NCBI GenBank assembly: GCA_902490055.1 | Contig: CABUCP010000002.1 | Location: 1 to 27,481, forward strand | Source of the DNA: an uncultured Klebsiella sp. | GTDB lineage: Bacteria > Pseudomonadota > Gammaproteobacteria > Enterobacterales > Enterobacteriaceae | Direction of reading: 5' to 3' | Length of the DNA: 27,481 nt | Shown: one piece after another, positions 9,672 to 17,778 of the stretch | Numbering within the stretch: position 1 is the stretch's first letter | Layout of the letters: the number at the start of each line of letters is the position of its first letter | Program-made: the position numbers and the translations under genes | The notes under the pieces: generated by a model | What the model saw: the letters and a program-made list of their open reading frames with translations, nothing else | Told to the model about the DNA's origin: nothing | The model's database searches: none

Positions 9672-10085
9672 TTATCCTTGTTGCAGCACCGACATCATCC
9701 CTTTGATCTGACCGTTGAGCAGCGTCAGGTCGGTCTGATATTTCAGGCTGTTGTCAGCGAAGTTGGTACGTTCGCGATCCATGTCCACCGTGTTACCGTC
9801 CATCGAAGGCTGATCCGGAACCCGAAACAGCAGATCCAGCTCCGGCGGCCGCAGGGTCTGCGCCGGAATATGACGCGCTGCCGTCAGGTTTAGCGCCATG
9901 CCGCTGCCGTTGACCCGCCCCTGTTCGAGGACTTTATTCAACTGGCTGGCAAAATCGATATCCCGCGCCTGATAGCCCGGCGTGTCTGCGTTGGCGATAT
10001 TAGCGGCCAGGATTTCCTGACGCTGGGCGCGCAGGTTCAGCGCCTCCTGGCCAAAACGCAGAGCCGCGTCCAGTTTGTCGAGCAT
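9672..10085 (-). CDS. flgB: Proximal rod protein FlgB, first gene of the rod-hook unit
   Basis: FlgB is a proximal rod subunit near the MS-ring/export-gate junction. The product is 137 residues (E. coli 138). The signature [20 protein letters not shown] is at about residues 28-47 and the C-terminus has [19 protein letters not shown]. It is the first gene of the leftward flgBCDEFGHIJ unit and is divergent from flgA. The shared intergenic region holds a FlhDC-type box, so it should be a class 2 operon. Confidence 0.97.
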   Translation of the reverse strand: MLDKLDAALRFGQEALNLRAQRQEILAANIANADTPGYQARDIDFASQLNKVLEQGRVNGSGMALNLTAARHIPAQTLRPPELDLLFRVPDQPSMDGNTVDMDRERTNFADNSLKYQTDLTLLNGQIKGMMSVLQQG

Positions 10086-10144
10086 GCTCCCTCCGCGAGG
10101 TTAGAATTTGGAGCCGACAGCATAAACTCCCCCTGTGCCAACCT

Positions 10145-10185
10145 ATCGCGGGAATAAGGGCAAAATGGGCCGCTATTTATCTGTT
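10145..10185. promoter_or_regulatory. FlhDC (class 2) binding box between flgB and flgA
   Basis: The known FlhDC site is two inverted halves, AAYGSNN(N)AAATARCG and its complement, 10-12 bases apart. Here the left half is ATCGC-GG-GAATAAGG (10145-10159). An 11-base spacer follows, then the right half CGCTATTT-AT-CTGTT (10171-10185). The right half has one clear mismatch and the left half a few. The placement in the divergent flgB-flgA gap is where E. coli and Salmonella carry theirs. It probably drives both directions. Confidence 0.75.
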
Positions 10186-10246
10186 TAGTCCAGGGGGACA
10201 GCCGTTACACTTATTCCCCTCTTCGGGGTGGCATAAGTGGAACGTG

Positions 10247-10897
10247 ATGAAAAGTAAAATCCTGCTGATCGGCCTGTTATGCAGCCTGAGCGCCCGCGCC
10301 GATACGCTGGCGACGCAAATTGACAGCTTCATTAAAAGCCAGTTCAGCGATAATAGCGTGCAGGTAAAGGTGCTGGTGCGCTCACCGCCCGCCCAGTGGC
10401 CGCCATGTGAACTACCGCAGCTATCGCTGCCACCCAATGCGCGGATCGGCGGTAATATCAGCATCTCCGCGCGCTGCGGACAGGAGCGGCGTTTTATCCA
10501 GACGCAGGTACAGGTGTTTGGCCGCTATCTGGCGGCGGCGCGCGGCATCCGCGCCGGAACGCCGCTCAGCGCGGCGGATATGGTGCTAAAATCGGGGCGG
10601 CTTGATACCCTACCGCCGCGGACGCTACGTGAAAGCAGCAAAGCGCTGGGTGCGGTAAGCCTGCGCAATATCAGCCCTGGCCAGCCGCTAACGCTGACCA
10701 TGCTGCGTCGCGCGTGGGTCATCAAAGCCGGTCAGCCGGTGCAGGTGATGGCCGAGGGGAACGGCTTTAATATCAGCGGTTCCGGTAAAGCGATGAACAA
10801 CGCAGCCGCCGAAGATAGCGTGCGTGTACGCATGGCCTCCGGCAAAATCGTCAGCGGTATTGCCGGAGAGGATGGCGCCATCCGCATTACGTTATAA
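10247..10897 (+). CDS. flgA: P-ring assembly chaperone FlgA
   Basis: FlgA is a periplasmic chaperone that binds FlgI and allows P-ring assembly around the rod. The ATG at 10247 gives 216 residues (E. coli 219). It starts with a signal peptide, MKSKILLIGLLCSLSARA, with cleavage likely before DTLATQ. A GTG one codon upstream is also in frame, but GGA at 10239-10241 is better placed for the ATG. The C-terminal half is a SAF-like domain typical of FlgA: GIRAGTPLSAADMVLKSGRL, SPGQPLTLTMLRRAWVIKAG, and the end GKIVSGIAGEDGAIRITL. Cysteines at PPCELP and ARCGQE could pair. It diverges from flgB and is followed by the flgM promoter. Confidence 0.96.
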   Translation: MKSKILLIGLLCSLSARADTLATQIDSFIKSQFSDNSVQVKVLVRSPPAQWPPCELPQLSLPPNARIGGNISISARCGQERRFIQTQVQVFGRYLAAARGIRAGTPLSAADMVLKSGRLDTLPPRTLRESSKALGAVSLRNISPGQPLTLTMLRRAWVIKAGQPVQVMAEGNGFNISGSGKAMNNAAAEDSVRVRMASGKIVSGIAGEDGAIRITL

Positions 10898-10902
10898 AAA
10901 AG

Positions 10903-10929
10903 TAAAGGTTTGCCAGAACCTGCCGATAA
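10903..10929 (+). promoter_or_regulatory. Sigma-28 (FliA) promoter for flgMN
   Basis: The sequence reads TAAAGGTT-N11-GCCGATAA, one base from the enteric sigma-28 consensus, with a perfect -10 element and 11-base spacer. It begins 5 bases after the flgA stop and ends about 30 bases before the flgM start. In Salmonella flgM is made both by read-through from flgA (class 2) and from its own class 3 promoter. The same arrangement fits here. Confidence 0.9.
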
Positions 10930-10960
10930 TCAAGTCAGAGACACATTTTGGAGATGGACC

Positions 10961-11284
10961 ATGAGTATCGATCGCACCCAGCGGTTACAGCCGGTTTCCA
11001 CGGTGCAGCCGCGTGAAACCCCGGCTGACAACCCGCTCCAGCCGCGTAAAGCCGTGGCGACGGAAACCACCGTTGGCGCCACCAAAGTGAAACTAAGCGA
11101 TGCGCAGGCGCGGCTGATGCAGCCAGGCACCCAGGATATTGATATGAATCGGGTCGAGGCCATCAAACAGGCGATCCGCAGCGGCGAGCTAAAAATGGAC
11201 GCTGGGAAAATCGCCGACGCCTTGCTGCAGGATGCGCACAACGATATTCAGCGCCTTGCCGGTGGCAAAACAGATAAGGCCTGA
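10961..11284 (+). CDS. flgM: Anti-sigma-28 factor FlgM
   Basis: FlgM binds FliA (sigma-28) and blocks late flagellar genes until it is exported through the finished hook-basal body. The ATG at 10961 follows GGAGATGG and gives 107 residues, ten more than E. coli FlgM. The extra length lies in the unstructured Pro/Thr-rich N-terminal half (about residues 15-45). The start [20 protein letters not shown] and the C-terminal sigma-binding half are strongly conserved: [19 protein letters not shown], then [24 protein letters not shown]. An in-frame extension upstream would cover the promoter and is rejected. Its stop overlaps the first of two tandem ATGs at flgN. Confidence 0.97.
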   Translation: MSIDRTQRLQPVSTVQPRETPADNPLQPRKAVATETTVGATKVKLSDAQARLMQPGTQDIDMNRVEAIKQAIRSGELKMDAGKIADALLQDAHNDIQRLAGGKTDKA

Positions 11285-11286
11285 TG

Positions 11287-11721
11287 ATGGATAGATTACG
11301 TACTCTGCTGGATAAACTGGCGGAAACCCTGCGGACGCTGGAAGATGTTCTGGTGGAAGAGCATCAGTTGCTGTGTTCAGACCAACTGCCCGGCGTCGCG
11401 CTACAGCGCGTCACCGATAGCAAGAGCCAACTGCTGGCGACGGTGGCCTGGCTGGAACAGCAGCGTCCGGCGTTGGAAGCCAGCCTGGCGCTACGCGCGC
11501 CCTATCTCAGCCATGAAAACCTCAGTGAGCGCTGGCGGCAGATCCAGCAGCTAAGCCACAGCCTGCGCGAAAAAAATCAGCATAACGGCCTGTTGCTCAA
11601 TCAGCAGATCGCACATAACCAGCAGGCGCTGGCGATCCTCAGCAAGAATAATAAATCGCTGTACGGGCCGGACGGCCAGTCGCGCGCCGGCAGCCTGCTG
11701 GGCCGCAAAATCGGCGTCTGA
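11287..11721 (+). CDS. flgN: Type III export chaperone FlgN for FlgK and FlgL
   Basis: FlgN is a small cytoplasmic chaperone that binds the C-termini of FlgK and FlgL and delivers them to the export gate. ATG at 11287 gives 144 residues (E. coli 138), and MDRLRTLLDKL lines up with the E. coli start. ATG at 11284, which overlaps the flgM stop as TGATG, adds one Met. The AAGG at 11276-11279 is better spaced for 11287. The protein is mainly helical. Conserved family segments are LQRVTDSKSQLLATVAWLEQ, NQHNGLLLNQQIAHNQQAL and LYGPDGQS. It ends the flgAMN unit and is followed by a terminator-like hairpin and a REP element. Confidence 0.95.
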   Translation: MDRLRTLLDKLAETLRTLEDVLVEEHQLLCSDQLPGVALQRVTDSKSQLLATVAWLEQQRPALEASLALRAPYLSHENLSERWRQIQQLSHSLREKNQHNGLLLNQQIAHNQQALAILSKNNKSLYGPDGQSRAGSLLGRKIGV

Positions 11722-11746
11722 CCCCCTTTCTCTTTTATCTTTCCGG

Positions 11747-11778
11747 ATGGCGGTAGCTAACCCGTAGCGCCATTTTTT
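11747..11778 (+). terminator. Probable intrinsic terminator after flgN
   Basis: ATGGCG at 11747-11752 pairs with CGCCAT at 11768-11773, with a further short pairing inside the loop, and runs into six Ts (11773-11778). It lies 26 bases beyond the flgN stop on the + strand and separates flgAMN from the convergent flhE. The stem is only 6 bp before a mismatch, so strength is uncertain. The left arm and its flank (CCGGATGGCG) resemble half of a REP element. Confidence 0.55.
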
Positions 11779-11809
11779 GTCAGGTGGCGCTACGCTTACC
11801 TGACCTACA
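11779..11809. repeat. REP-like palindrome between flgN and flhE
   Basis: GTCAGGT at 11779-11785 pairs with ACCTGAC at 11798-11804 around GGCGCTACGCTT, followed by the CTACA tail. The core and tail are the same as in the REP element at 2720-2750, but the stem bases differ on both arms in a compensating way. It lies between the convergent ends of flgN and flhE, a usual REP location. Confidence 0.7.
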
Positions 11810-11834
11810 GTCCCGTACCATTTTTCCCCCGCGA

Positions 11835-12236
11835 CTACTGATAATTGACAATCACCTGATTGGCAATCGCCCGCAGCGGCGGATTTAACGGTCCGCGCGA
11901 CTGCACGGAATAGACGAAGCGCAGCGGCCCTTCTGCCGCCTCGCCCGCCAATGCATGGCTGGTTCCGCTGGCGCTGGTGAGCGGAATACAGCGATTCGCG
12001 CTGCACAAATGCACCTGTAATCCTGCCGGCTCCGCCGCCAGCAGGCGGTAGCGCCAGCTTACCGTCTCGATCCGCGCATTAGCGCTCGGCAATGGATTCG
12101 GCGGCGACAGCACGGCAGAACTATCGCTCATACCGGCCTTCTCAAGCGTAACGCCCGGCCCTTCGGCAACCCACGACCCTGACACGGCGATCGCGGTAAA
12201 CGGCAGCAGACATAATAAAGGAAGAAACGATTTCAT
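11835..12236 (-). CDS. flhE: Flagellar accessory periplasmic protein FlhE
   Basis: FlhE is a small periplasmic protein of enteric flagellar systems. It is reported to affect proton leakage through the export gate and swarming, but its exact role is not settled. The 133-residue product (E. coli 130) starts with MKSFLPLLCLLPFTAIAVSG, a Sec signal peptide. Family features are SWRYRLLAAEPAGLQVHLCSANRC, whose paired cysteines match E. coli FlhE and probably form a disulfide, and the end QVIVNYQ. Its ATG overlaps the flhA stop by one base (TGATG). It is the last gene of flhBAE, followed by the REP and terminator gap and convergent flgN. Confidence 0.93.
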   Translation of the reverse strand: MKSFLPLLCLLPFTAIAVSGSWVAEGPGVTLEKAGMSDSSAVLSPPNPLPSANARIETVSWRYRLLAAEPAGLQVHLCSANRCIPLTSASGTSHALAGEAAEGPLRFVYSVQSRGPLNPPLRAIANQVIVNYQ

Positions 12237-14314
12237 CAGGCGGCTCCTATCGTTGAAGTCATACGAATCTGGCGATCGTCGTTAATCTCCAGATTGGAGA
12301 GCACCGCCATCTGCGGCAGACTGCGGCGCAGGAAACGCGCCAGCAGCGGACGCAGCGCGTGGTTAACCAACAGTACCGGCGGCGCGCTGAGCATCTCCTG
12401 ACGCTGCAGCGCCTGTCGCGCCTGTTCCAGCAGGCGATCGGCCAGCCCCGGTTCGAGCCCGCCGCCGCCCTGTAGCGCCTGCAGCAGCAGCCGCTCTAAT
12501 TGAGTATCCAGACCAATAACCTGAATTTCACCGTTACCAGGGAACCACTGTTGGGCAATCGCCCGGCCCAGCGCCACGCGCACGACGGTGGTCAACTCGT
12601 AAGGATCGCTTTGCGTCGGCGCATGTTCCGCCAGCGTCTCGATGATGGTGCGCATATCGCGGATCGATACCCGCTCGGCCAGCAGATTCTGCAACACCTT
12701 ATGCAGCGTGGTCAGCGACACCACGCCCGGTACGAAATCTTCGGTCAGCTTCGGCATCTCCTGCGACACGCGGTCAAGCAGCTGCTGCGTCTCCTGGCGG
12801 CCAAACAGCTCGCTGGCGAACTGGCCGATGAGATGGTTGAGATGGGTCGCCACCACCGTACTGGCCTCCACCACCGTATAACCCTGGATCTGCGCCTGTT
12901 CGCGCAGCGCGCTATCAATCCACACCGCCTCCAGACCGAAGGCCGGATCGATAGTTTTATCCCCTGCCAGCTCGCCGATGGCGTTGCCGGGGTTAATCGC
13001 CAGCCAGCGCCCCGGCTGCGCTTCGCCGCTGCCGATTTCCACCCCTTTCATCAAAATACGATAGCGGGCGGGCGCCAGTTCGAGGTTATCGCGGATATGC
13101 ACCACCGGCGGCAGATAGCCCATCTCCTGAGCAAATTTCTTACGGATCCCGCGGATACGCCCCAGCAGCTCGCCATTTTGTTGAAAATCGACCATCGGGA
13201 TCAGCCGGTAGCCCACTTCCATACCCAACGGATCTTCCAGCTGCACGTCGGCCCAGCTGGCCTCGGCGGCCTGGGTATTTTCCTGCACGATGGGTTCGTC
13301 AGCAGCTTTCGGCGCCTGTTTTTCGCGGCCGCGCAGCCACCACGCTAGCCCGAGCAGCGCGGCGGTAAACAGCAGGAAAACCAGGTTCGGCATTCCCGGC
13401 ACCAGCCCGAGCAGCCCAAGTACCGCGGCGCACAGCAGCATCACTTTCGGGTTGTTAAACAGCTGGCCGACCATCTGTTCGCCGACATCCTGATCGGTCG
13501 CCACGCGGGTAACAATTACCCCGGCGGCGGTGGAGATCACCAGCGCCGGGATCTGCGCCACCAGCCCGTCGCCTATGGTCAGCAGGGTGTAGCTTTCCGC
13601 CGCCGCGCCCAGCTCCATGCCGTGCTGTACCACGCCGACCAGCAGGCCGCCAACCACGTTGATCACCATGATCATCAGCCCGGCGATGGCATCGCCGCGG
13701 ACAAACTTGCTGGCGCCGTCCATCGAACCGTAGAAATCGGCTTCCTGCGTGACTTCCGCGCGGCGTTTTTTCGCCTCCTCTTCGCCGATAAGCCCGGCAT
13801 TCATGTCGGCATCGATCGCCATCTGCTTACCCGGCATGCCGTCGAGCACGAAACGCGCGCCCACTTCGGCGATACGTCCGGCCCCCTTGGTGATAACCAT
13901 AAAGTTGATCAGCACAAGGATGATAAACACCACAATCCCGATGGCGAAATTCCCGCCGACCAGGAAGTGGCCGAAGGCCTCTACCACCCGCCCCGCGGCA
14001 GCGGCCCCGGTGTGCCCTTCCATCAAAATGATGCGCGTCGAGGCGACATTGAGCGACAGACGCAGTAACGTCGAGAACAGCAGGATGGTTGGAAACGCGG
14101 CGAAGTCCAGCGTGCGCTGGGTAAACATCGCCACCAGCAATACCATGATCGACAAGGCGATATTAAAGGTAAACAGCAGGTCGAGGATAAACGCCGGCAG
14201 CGGCAGCACCATCATCGACAAAATCAGCAGGATCAGGATCGGGCCTGCCAGCACCTGCCACTGCGTATCTTTAAAATTCCCCGGCAAACGAAGCAGGGAG
14301 GCCAAATTAGCCAT
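12236..14314 (-). CDS. flhA: Flagellar type III export gate protein FlhA
   Basis: FlhA forms the nonameric ring of the export gate; its membrane part uses the proton motive force and its large cytoplasmic part docks chaperone-substrate complexes. ATG at 14314 gives 692 residues, the E. coli length, and overlaps the flhB 3' end by 8 bases. Earlier in-frame codons lie inside flhB and are rejected. Residues 1-330 carry about eight membrane segments. The family signature includes GRIAEVGARFVLDGMPGKQMAIDADMNAG in parts, and the conserved FVRGDAIAGLMIM loop bears an essential aspartate. Residues 360-692 are the cytoplasmic domain (VGYRLIPMVD, HALRPLLARFLRRSLP). Its stop overlaps the flhE start. Confidence 0.98.
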   Translation of the reverse strand: MANLASLLRLPGNFKDTQWQVLAGPILILLILSMMVLPLPAFILDLLFTFNIALSIMVLLVAMFTQRTLDFAAFPTILLFSTLLRLSLNVASTRIILMEGHTGAAAAGRVVEAFGHFLVGGNFAIGIVVFIILVLINFMVITKGAGRIAEVGARFVLDGMPGKQMAIDADMNAGLIGEEEAKKRRAEVTQEADFYGSMDGASKFVRGDAIAGLMIMVINVVGGLLVGVVQHGMELGAAAESYTLLTIGDGLVAQIPALVISTAAGVIVTRVATDQDVGEQMVGQLFNNPKVMLLCAAVLGLLGLVPGMPNLVFLLFTAALLGLAWWLRGREKQAPKAADEPIVQENTQAAEASWADVQLEDPLGMEVGYRLIPMVDFQQNGELLGRIRGIRKKFAQEMGYLPPVVHIRDNLELAPARYRILMKGVEIGSGEAQPGRWLAINPGNAIGELAGDKTIDPAFGLEAVWIDSALREQAQIQGYTVVEASTVVATHLNHLIGQFASELFGRQETQQLLDRVSQEMPKLTEDFVPGVVSLTTLHKVLQNLLAERVSIRDMRTIIETLAEHAPTQSDPYELTTVVRVALGRAIAQQWFPGNGEIQVIGLDTQLERLLLQALQGGGGLEPGLADRLLEQARQALQRQEMLSAPPVLLVNHALRPLLARFLRRSLPQMAVLSNLEINDDRQIRMTSTIGAA

Positions 14315-15458
14315 CAGAGTCACTCTCTCTTGCAAAATCCAGTGCTTCCGGCACCGGTAAACGTTGAGGTTTTTTCGGGATTAGGCCACCCTCGCGTCGC
14401 CAGCGACGCAGCTGATAGACCCACGCCAGCACTTCGGCGACCGCGGCATACAGGGTGGTGGGAATATGCTGGCCAATTTCACTATGGCGGTAGAGCGCGC
14501 GGGCCAACGGCGGCGCTTCGAGCATCGGGATACGATGTTCCGCGCCCAGTTCGCGAATGCGCAGCGCAATCTCTCCTGCCCCTTTGGCCAGCACCTTCGG
14601 CGCGCTCATTTTCTTATCGTTGTACTGCAGGGCCACCGCATAGTGGGTTGGGTTGGTAACGATCACGTCCGCTTTCGGTACATCGGTCATCATCCGCCGC
14701 TGGGCAATCGCCCGCTGCTGTTGGCGAATACGCCCTTTGACGTGCGGATCCCCTTCCTGGTCTTTGAATTCGTCGCGAATATCCTGTTTGGTCATCTTCA
14801 GCTTTTTGAAGTGGCTCCACAGCTGGTAAAAAACGTCAAACGCCACCATTGGCGTTAACCCGAGCACCACCAAAAAGCCGCAGTAAAGGATCATCTGCAG
14901 CGCATTCGCCAGCGCATCGAGCGGCTGCTGGGTCATCAAATGCAGCATCGCCGCCCAGTTGTGCCACAGGTACAATCCGGTCACCCAGCCGACCAGCGTG
15001 GCTTTGAGGATCCCTTTCAGCAGTTCGGCCAGCACCTGAGTCGAGAACATGCGCTTCAGGCCGGAGAGCGGATTTAGCCGTTTAAAGTCGAACTTAAGCG
15101 ACTTGCTGCTGAACAAAATGCCGCCAAGCAGCATCGGCGCGGCGAGCGCCACCAGCACCAGCCCGGCCATTACCGGCAGCAGCGCCAGCACCGCCTGACG
15201 CAGCAACATTCCCAGCTGGCGCAGCATCTGTTTGTCATTGCTGACCATGGCGTGGTCGAAGTGCAGGCCCTGGGTCAACATCTCGGAAAGCTGGCGGGTA
15301 ATGTTGCTGCCGGACAGCAGAATGATGGCCAGCCCCGACACCAGCATCAGCACCGATGTCAGCTCGCGCGAGCGCGGGATCTGGCCCTCTTCGCGCGCCT
15401 TCTCCAGCCGGTGAGCGGTGGGGGCCTCGCTTTTTTCCAGATCGCTATCTTCCGCCAA
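14307..15458 (-). CDS. flhB: Flagellar export gate and substrate-specificity switch protein FlhB
   Basis: FlhB is an export-gate membrane protein that switches export from rod and hook subunits to late substrates. A TTG at 15458, with AGGAA upstream, starts MAEDSDLEKSEAPTAHRLEKA, and gives 383 residues, the Salmonella length. An ATG-initiated frame 45 bases earlier lacks family similarity in its first 15 residues. Four membrane segments lie at about 34-50, 88-115, 148-165 and 188-210. The self-cleavage motif NPTH falls at residues 269-272, the expected numbers. The basic cytoplasmic segment KKLKMTKQDIRDEFKDQEGDP precedes it. It is the first gene of flhBAE, with a FlhDC-type box upstream. Confidence 0.96.
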   Translation of the reverse strand: MAEDSDLEKSEAPTAHRLEKAREEGQIPRSRELTSVLMLVSGLAIILLSGSNITRQLSEMLTQGLHFDHAMVSNDKQMLRQLGMLLRQAVLALLPVMAGLVLVALAAPMLLGGILFSSKSLKFDFKRLNPLSGLKRMFSTQVLAELLKGILKATLVGWVTGLYLWHNWAAMLHLMTQQPLDALANALQMILYCGFLVVLGLTPMVAFDVFYQLWSHFKKLKMTKQDIRDEFKDQEGDPHVKGRIRQQQRAIAQRRMMTDVPKADVIVTNPTHYAVALQYNDKKMSAPKVLAKGAGEIALRIRELGAEHRIPMLEAPPLARALYRHSEIGQHIPTTLYAAVAEVLAWVYQLRRWRREGGLIPKKPQRLPVPEALDFARESDSDG

Positions 15459-15523
15459 CGCTGCGCTTCCTGTGTCGGGAGGGTAAAGAATGGCGGTCAG
15501 CATGCCAAAAAAATGGCGATGTC

Positions 15524-15566
15524 ATTGGCGGAACAACGGCGAAAAAGGCGGGTTATTTCACGGATG
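15524..15566 (-). promoter_or_regulatory. Putative FlhDC (class 2) box upstream of flhB
   Basis: On the minus strand ATCCG-TG-AAATAACC is followed by a 12-base spacer and CGTTGTTC-CG-CCAAT. This is an imperfect match to the inverted FlhDC halves (AAYGSNNAAATARCG, 10-12 bases, then the complement). It lies 66-108 bases before the TTG start of flhB, in the cheZ-flhB gap, where a class 2 promoter is expected. The left half is good and the right half weak. Confidence 0.55.
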
Positions 15567-15582
15567 GAAACCTATGACGGCT

Positions 15583-15604
15583 GGGGCGCTGGATCCTGCG
15601 CCCC
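15583..15604 (-). terminator. Stop-proximal hairpin after cheZ
   Basis: GGGGCGC pairs perfectly with GCGCCCC across an 8-base loop containing GGATCC, 7 bases beyond the cheZ stop. There is no T tract, so it is not a canonical terminator. It may mark or protect the 3' end of the tse-cheZ message or give partial termination before flhB. Confidence 0.45.
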
Positions 15605-15611
15605 GCACAAT

Positions 15612-16256
15612 TCAGAAACCGAGGCTGTCGAGCAGATCGTCAACCTGCGCCTGGTCGGCGATAACGCCGACGCCGCTGGTGTCGAGCTGCGGGCCGTTGA
15701 GCAGGCTATCGTTAGCCCGTTTCTCTTTGACCGGCGGCTCCGGCATATTTTCCATTAGCACCATCAGTAGCTGCTTTTCAATTTCCTGCACCACGTCCAT
15801 CATGCGCTTGATAACCTGACCGGTCAGGTCCTGGAAATCCTGCGCCATCATGATTTCCATCAGTTGGGCGTTGGTAAAGGATGTATGGCCCGGCACCTGT
15901 TCCAGATACTCACGGGTGTCGGTCACCAGCGCGCGCGCGTCGTCCAGTTCGATCGGATTGGCGAACCACTCATCCCAGCGCGATTTTAGCGCGCTGGCGC
16001 CGGACTCCAGTTCGGCCTGCCGCGGCTGCGCCGCCTCCACGCAGCTCAACGCCCGTTCCGCCGCCTGCGCCGTCATGGTGACAACGTAATCAAGGCGGTC
16101 GCGGGCATCCGGGATCGCCTCGGCCGCCTGGGCAATCGCCTGATCGAGCCCCAGCTCGCGCATGCTGTCACGCAGCATGCGGGTGAGCTGGCCGATACGG
16201 GAGATAATCTCTCCCGCGGTCGCTGCATCGCTGGCAGGCATTGGAATTTCTCTCAT
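15612..16256 (-). CDS. cheZ: CheY-phosphate phosphatase CheZ
   Basis: CheZ speeds dephosphorylation of CheY-P and so ends the tumble signal. The product is 214 residues, the E. coli length. The long helical hairpin carries [19 protein letters not shown], in which D143 and Q147 are the residues known to assist hydrolysis. The C-terminal tail [13 protein letters not shown] is the CheY-binding peptide, joined by a variable linker. The start follows AAGGAGAGGGCG. The N-terminal residues 1-8 differ from E. coli but SARIGQL-like sequence ([22 protein letters not shown], in parts) is conserved. It lies 10 bases after cheY and ends the tse-tas-cheRBYZ unit. Confidence 0.97.
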   Translation of the reverse strand: MREIPMPASDAATAGEIISRIGQLTRMLRDSMRELGLDQAIAQAAEAIPDARDRLDYVVTMTAQAAERALSCVEAAQPRQAELESGASALKSRWDEWFANPIELDDARALVTDTREYLEQVPGHTSFTNAQLMEIMMAQDFQDLTGQVIKRMMDVVQEIEKQLLMVLMENMPEPPVKEKRANDSLLNGPQLDTSGVGVIADQAQVDDLLDSLGF

Positions 16257-16266
16257 CGCCCTCTCC

Positions 16267-16656
16267 TTACATGCCCAATTTTTCGAAAATCTTGTTGAGC
16301 TTTTCTTCCAGCGTCGCCGCCGTAAAAGGTTTCACCACATAGCCGCTGGCGCCCGCCTGCGCGGCGGCAATAATATTTTCTTTTTTCGCTTCTGCCGTCA
16401 CCATCAGAACCGGCAGCGCCGCCAGCGCGGCGTCGGCGCGAATGGTCTGCAGCAGTTCCAGGCCATCCACGTTGGGCATATTCCAATCTGAAACCACAAA
16501 ATCAAAGCTGCTGGCCCGCAGCTTATTCAGCGCATCCGCGCCGTCTTCCGCCTCTTCGACGTTGTTGAAGCCCAGCTCTTTAAGCAAATTTCTGATGATA
16601 CGACGCATGGTGGAAAAGTCGTCGACGACCAGAAAACGGAGATTCTTATCTGCCAT
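16267..16656 (-). CDS. cheY: Chemotaxis response regulator CheY
   Basis: CheY is a single-domain receiver that, when phosphorylated by CheA, binds FliM and FliN and makes the motor turn clockwise. It has 129 residues as in E. coli. All key residues are in place: D12 and D13 (VVDDFS), phospho-acceptor D57 (VSDWNMP), T87 ([10 protein letters not shown]) and K109 (YVVKPF). The start follows GGGG at suitable spacing. A 72-base gap separates it from cheB, and that gap holds a perfect 10-bp hairpin. Confidence 0.98.
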   Translation of the reverse strand: MADKNLRFLVVDDFSTMRRIIRNLLKELGFNNVEEAEDGADALNKLRASSFDFVVSDWNMPNVDGLELLQTIRADAALAALPVLMVTAEAKKENIIAAAQAGASGYVVKPFTAATLEEKLNKIFEKLGM

Positions 16657-16697
16657 TACTACCCCTGAACAGTGTTATTTTTAAACTCACTTCACAC

Positions 16698-16725
16698 CAC
16701 GCCGCCGTGACTTTCCGGCGGCGTG
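16698..16725 (-). other. Perfect 10-bp hairpin between cheB and cheY
   Basis: CACGCCGCCG pairs with CGGCGGCGTG around an 8-base loop, 3 bases after the cheB stop and about 40 bases before the cheY start. No T tract follows directly. It could protect the upstream or downstream mRNA or reduce read-through. Function is inference; the pairing is seen. Confidence 0.5.
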
Positions 16726-16728
16726 AAA

Positions 16729-17778
16729 TTAAATTCGCAGCGCCTGGCCGCCGGCTATCTGCGCCAGCATGCGCTGGCTCATACGTTCCAGTTCAACCAC
16801 TTCGCTGACCCCGCCGCTGGCGATGGCCTCGCGCGGCATGCCAAATACCACGCAGCTCGCTTCGCTCTGCGCCAGGGTGTAAGCCCCGGCGCGGTGCATC
16901 TCCAGCATCCCCTGCGCGCCGTCGTTGCCCATCCCGGTCAGGATCACCCCAACCGCATTGCGCCCGGCGTGGCGGGCCACCGAGCGAAACAACACATCCA
17001 CCGCAGGACGATGGCGATTCACCGCCGGGCCGTCGTGCAGCTTGACCTGATAGTTAGCGCCGCTACGCGCCAGTTCCAGATGGCGATCCCCCGGCGCGAT
17101 ATAGGCGTGTCCCGGCAGCACGCGTTCCCCCTCTTCCGCCTCTTTCACCGTGATTTGGCACAGCTTATTCAGCCGTTCGGCGAACGAGCGGGTAAATCCC
17201 GGCGGCATATGCTGGGTGATCAGCAGCGCCGGACTGGTGGCCGGCAGCGGCTGCAGCACCTGGCGAATCGCTTCGGTACCGCCGGTGGAGGCGCCAATGG
17301 CGATCAGCTTCTCGCTGCTCAGCAGCGGAGCATGGCTTAAAATGACCGGCGGCTGGCCGACGGCGCGCTGCGGCAGCCGCGCGCGCGCGGCGGTGCGGAT
17401 CTTTTCGCCGATCAGCTCGCTGTAAGCCAACATGCCTTCGCGGATCCCGAGCTGCGGTTTGGTGACAAAATCCACCGCCCCCAGCTCTAACGCGCGCAGG
17501 GTAATTTCCGAACCTTTACCGGTCAGCGATGAGACCATCACCACCGGCATCGGCCTTAGACGCATCAGCTTTTCAAGGAAATCGAGGCCGTCCATGCGCG
17601 GCATTTCGACATCCAGCGTCAGCACCTGCGGGTTAAATTTTTTGATAAGATCGCGTGCAACCAGCGGATCCGGGGCGACAGCCACCATCTCCATATCGGC
17701 GTGGCCGTTGACGATTTCGGTCATCAGTTGGCGCATCAGGGCCGAATCATCAACACATAACACTCTGATTTTACTCAT
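16729..17778 (-). CDS. cheB: Receptor methylesterase/deamidase CheB
   Basis: CheB removes methyl groups from receptor glutamates and deamidates glutamines, resetting receptors during adaptation; phosphorylation by CheA activates it. It has 349 residues, like E. coli. The receiver domain (1-120) has D56 in [11 protein letters not shown]. The esterase domain (about 150-349) has the Ser-His-Asp triad S164 ([10 protein letters not shown]), H190 ([10 protein letters not shown]) and D286 (TGMGNDGA). The ATG at 17778 follows AAGGAG and overlaps the cheR stop by 4 bases (ATGA), indicating coupled translation of the opposing adaptation enzymes. Confidence 0.98.
   Translation of the reverse strand: MSKIRVLCVDDSALMRQLMTEIVNGHADMEMVAVAPDPLVARDLIKKFNPQVLTLDVEMPRMDGLDFLEKLMRLRPMPVVMVSSLTGKGSEITLRALELGAVDFVTKPQLGIREGMLAYSELIGEKIRTAARARLPQRAVGQPPVILSHAPLLSSEKLIAIGASTGGTEAIRQVLQPLPATSPALLITQHMPPGFTRSFAERLNKLCQITVKEAEEGERVLPGHAYIAPGDRHLELARSGANYQVKLHDGPAVNRHRPAVDVLFRSVARHAGRNAVGVILTGMGNDGAQGMLEMHRAGAYTLAQSEASCVVFGMPREAIASGGVSEVVELERMSQRMLAQIAGGQALRI

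Noticed and set aside
11551..12006. Open frame of 151 codons on the minus strand across the flgN-flhE gap
   Set aside because: It crosses the REP and terminator and overlaps both flgN and flhE out of frame; no family features.
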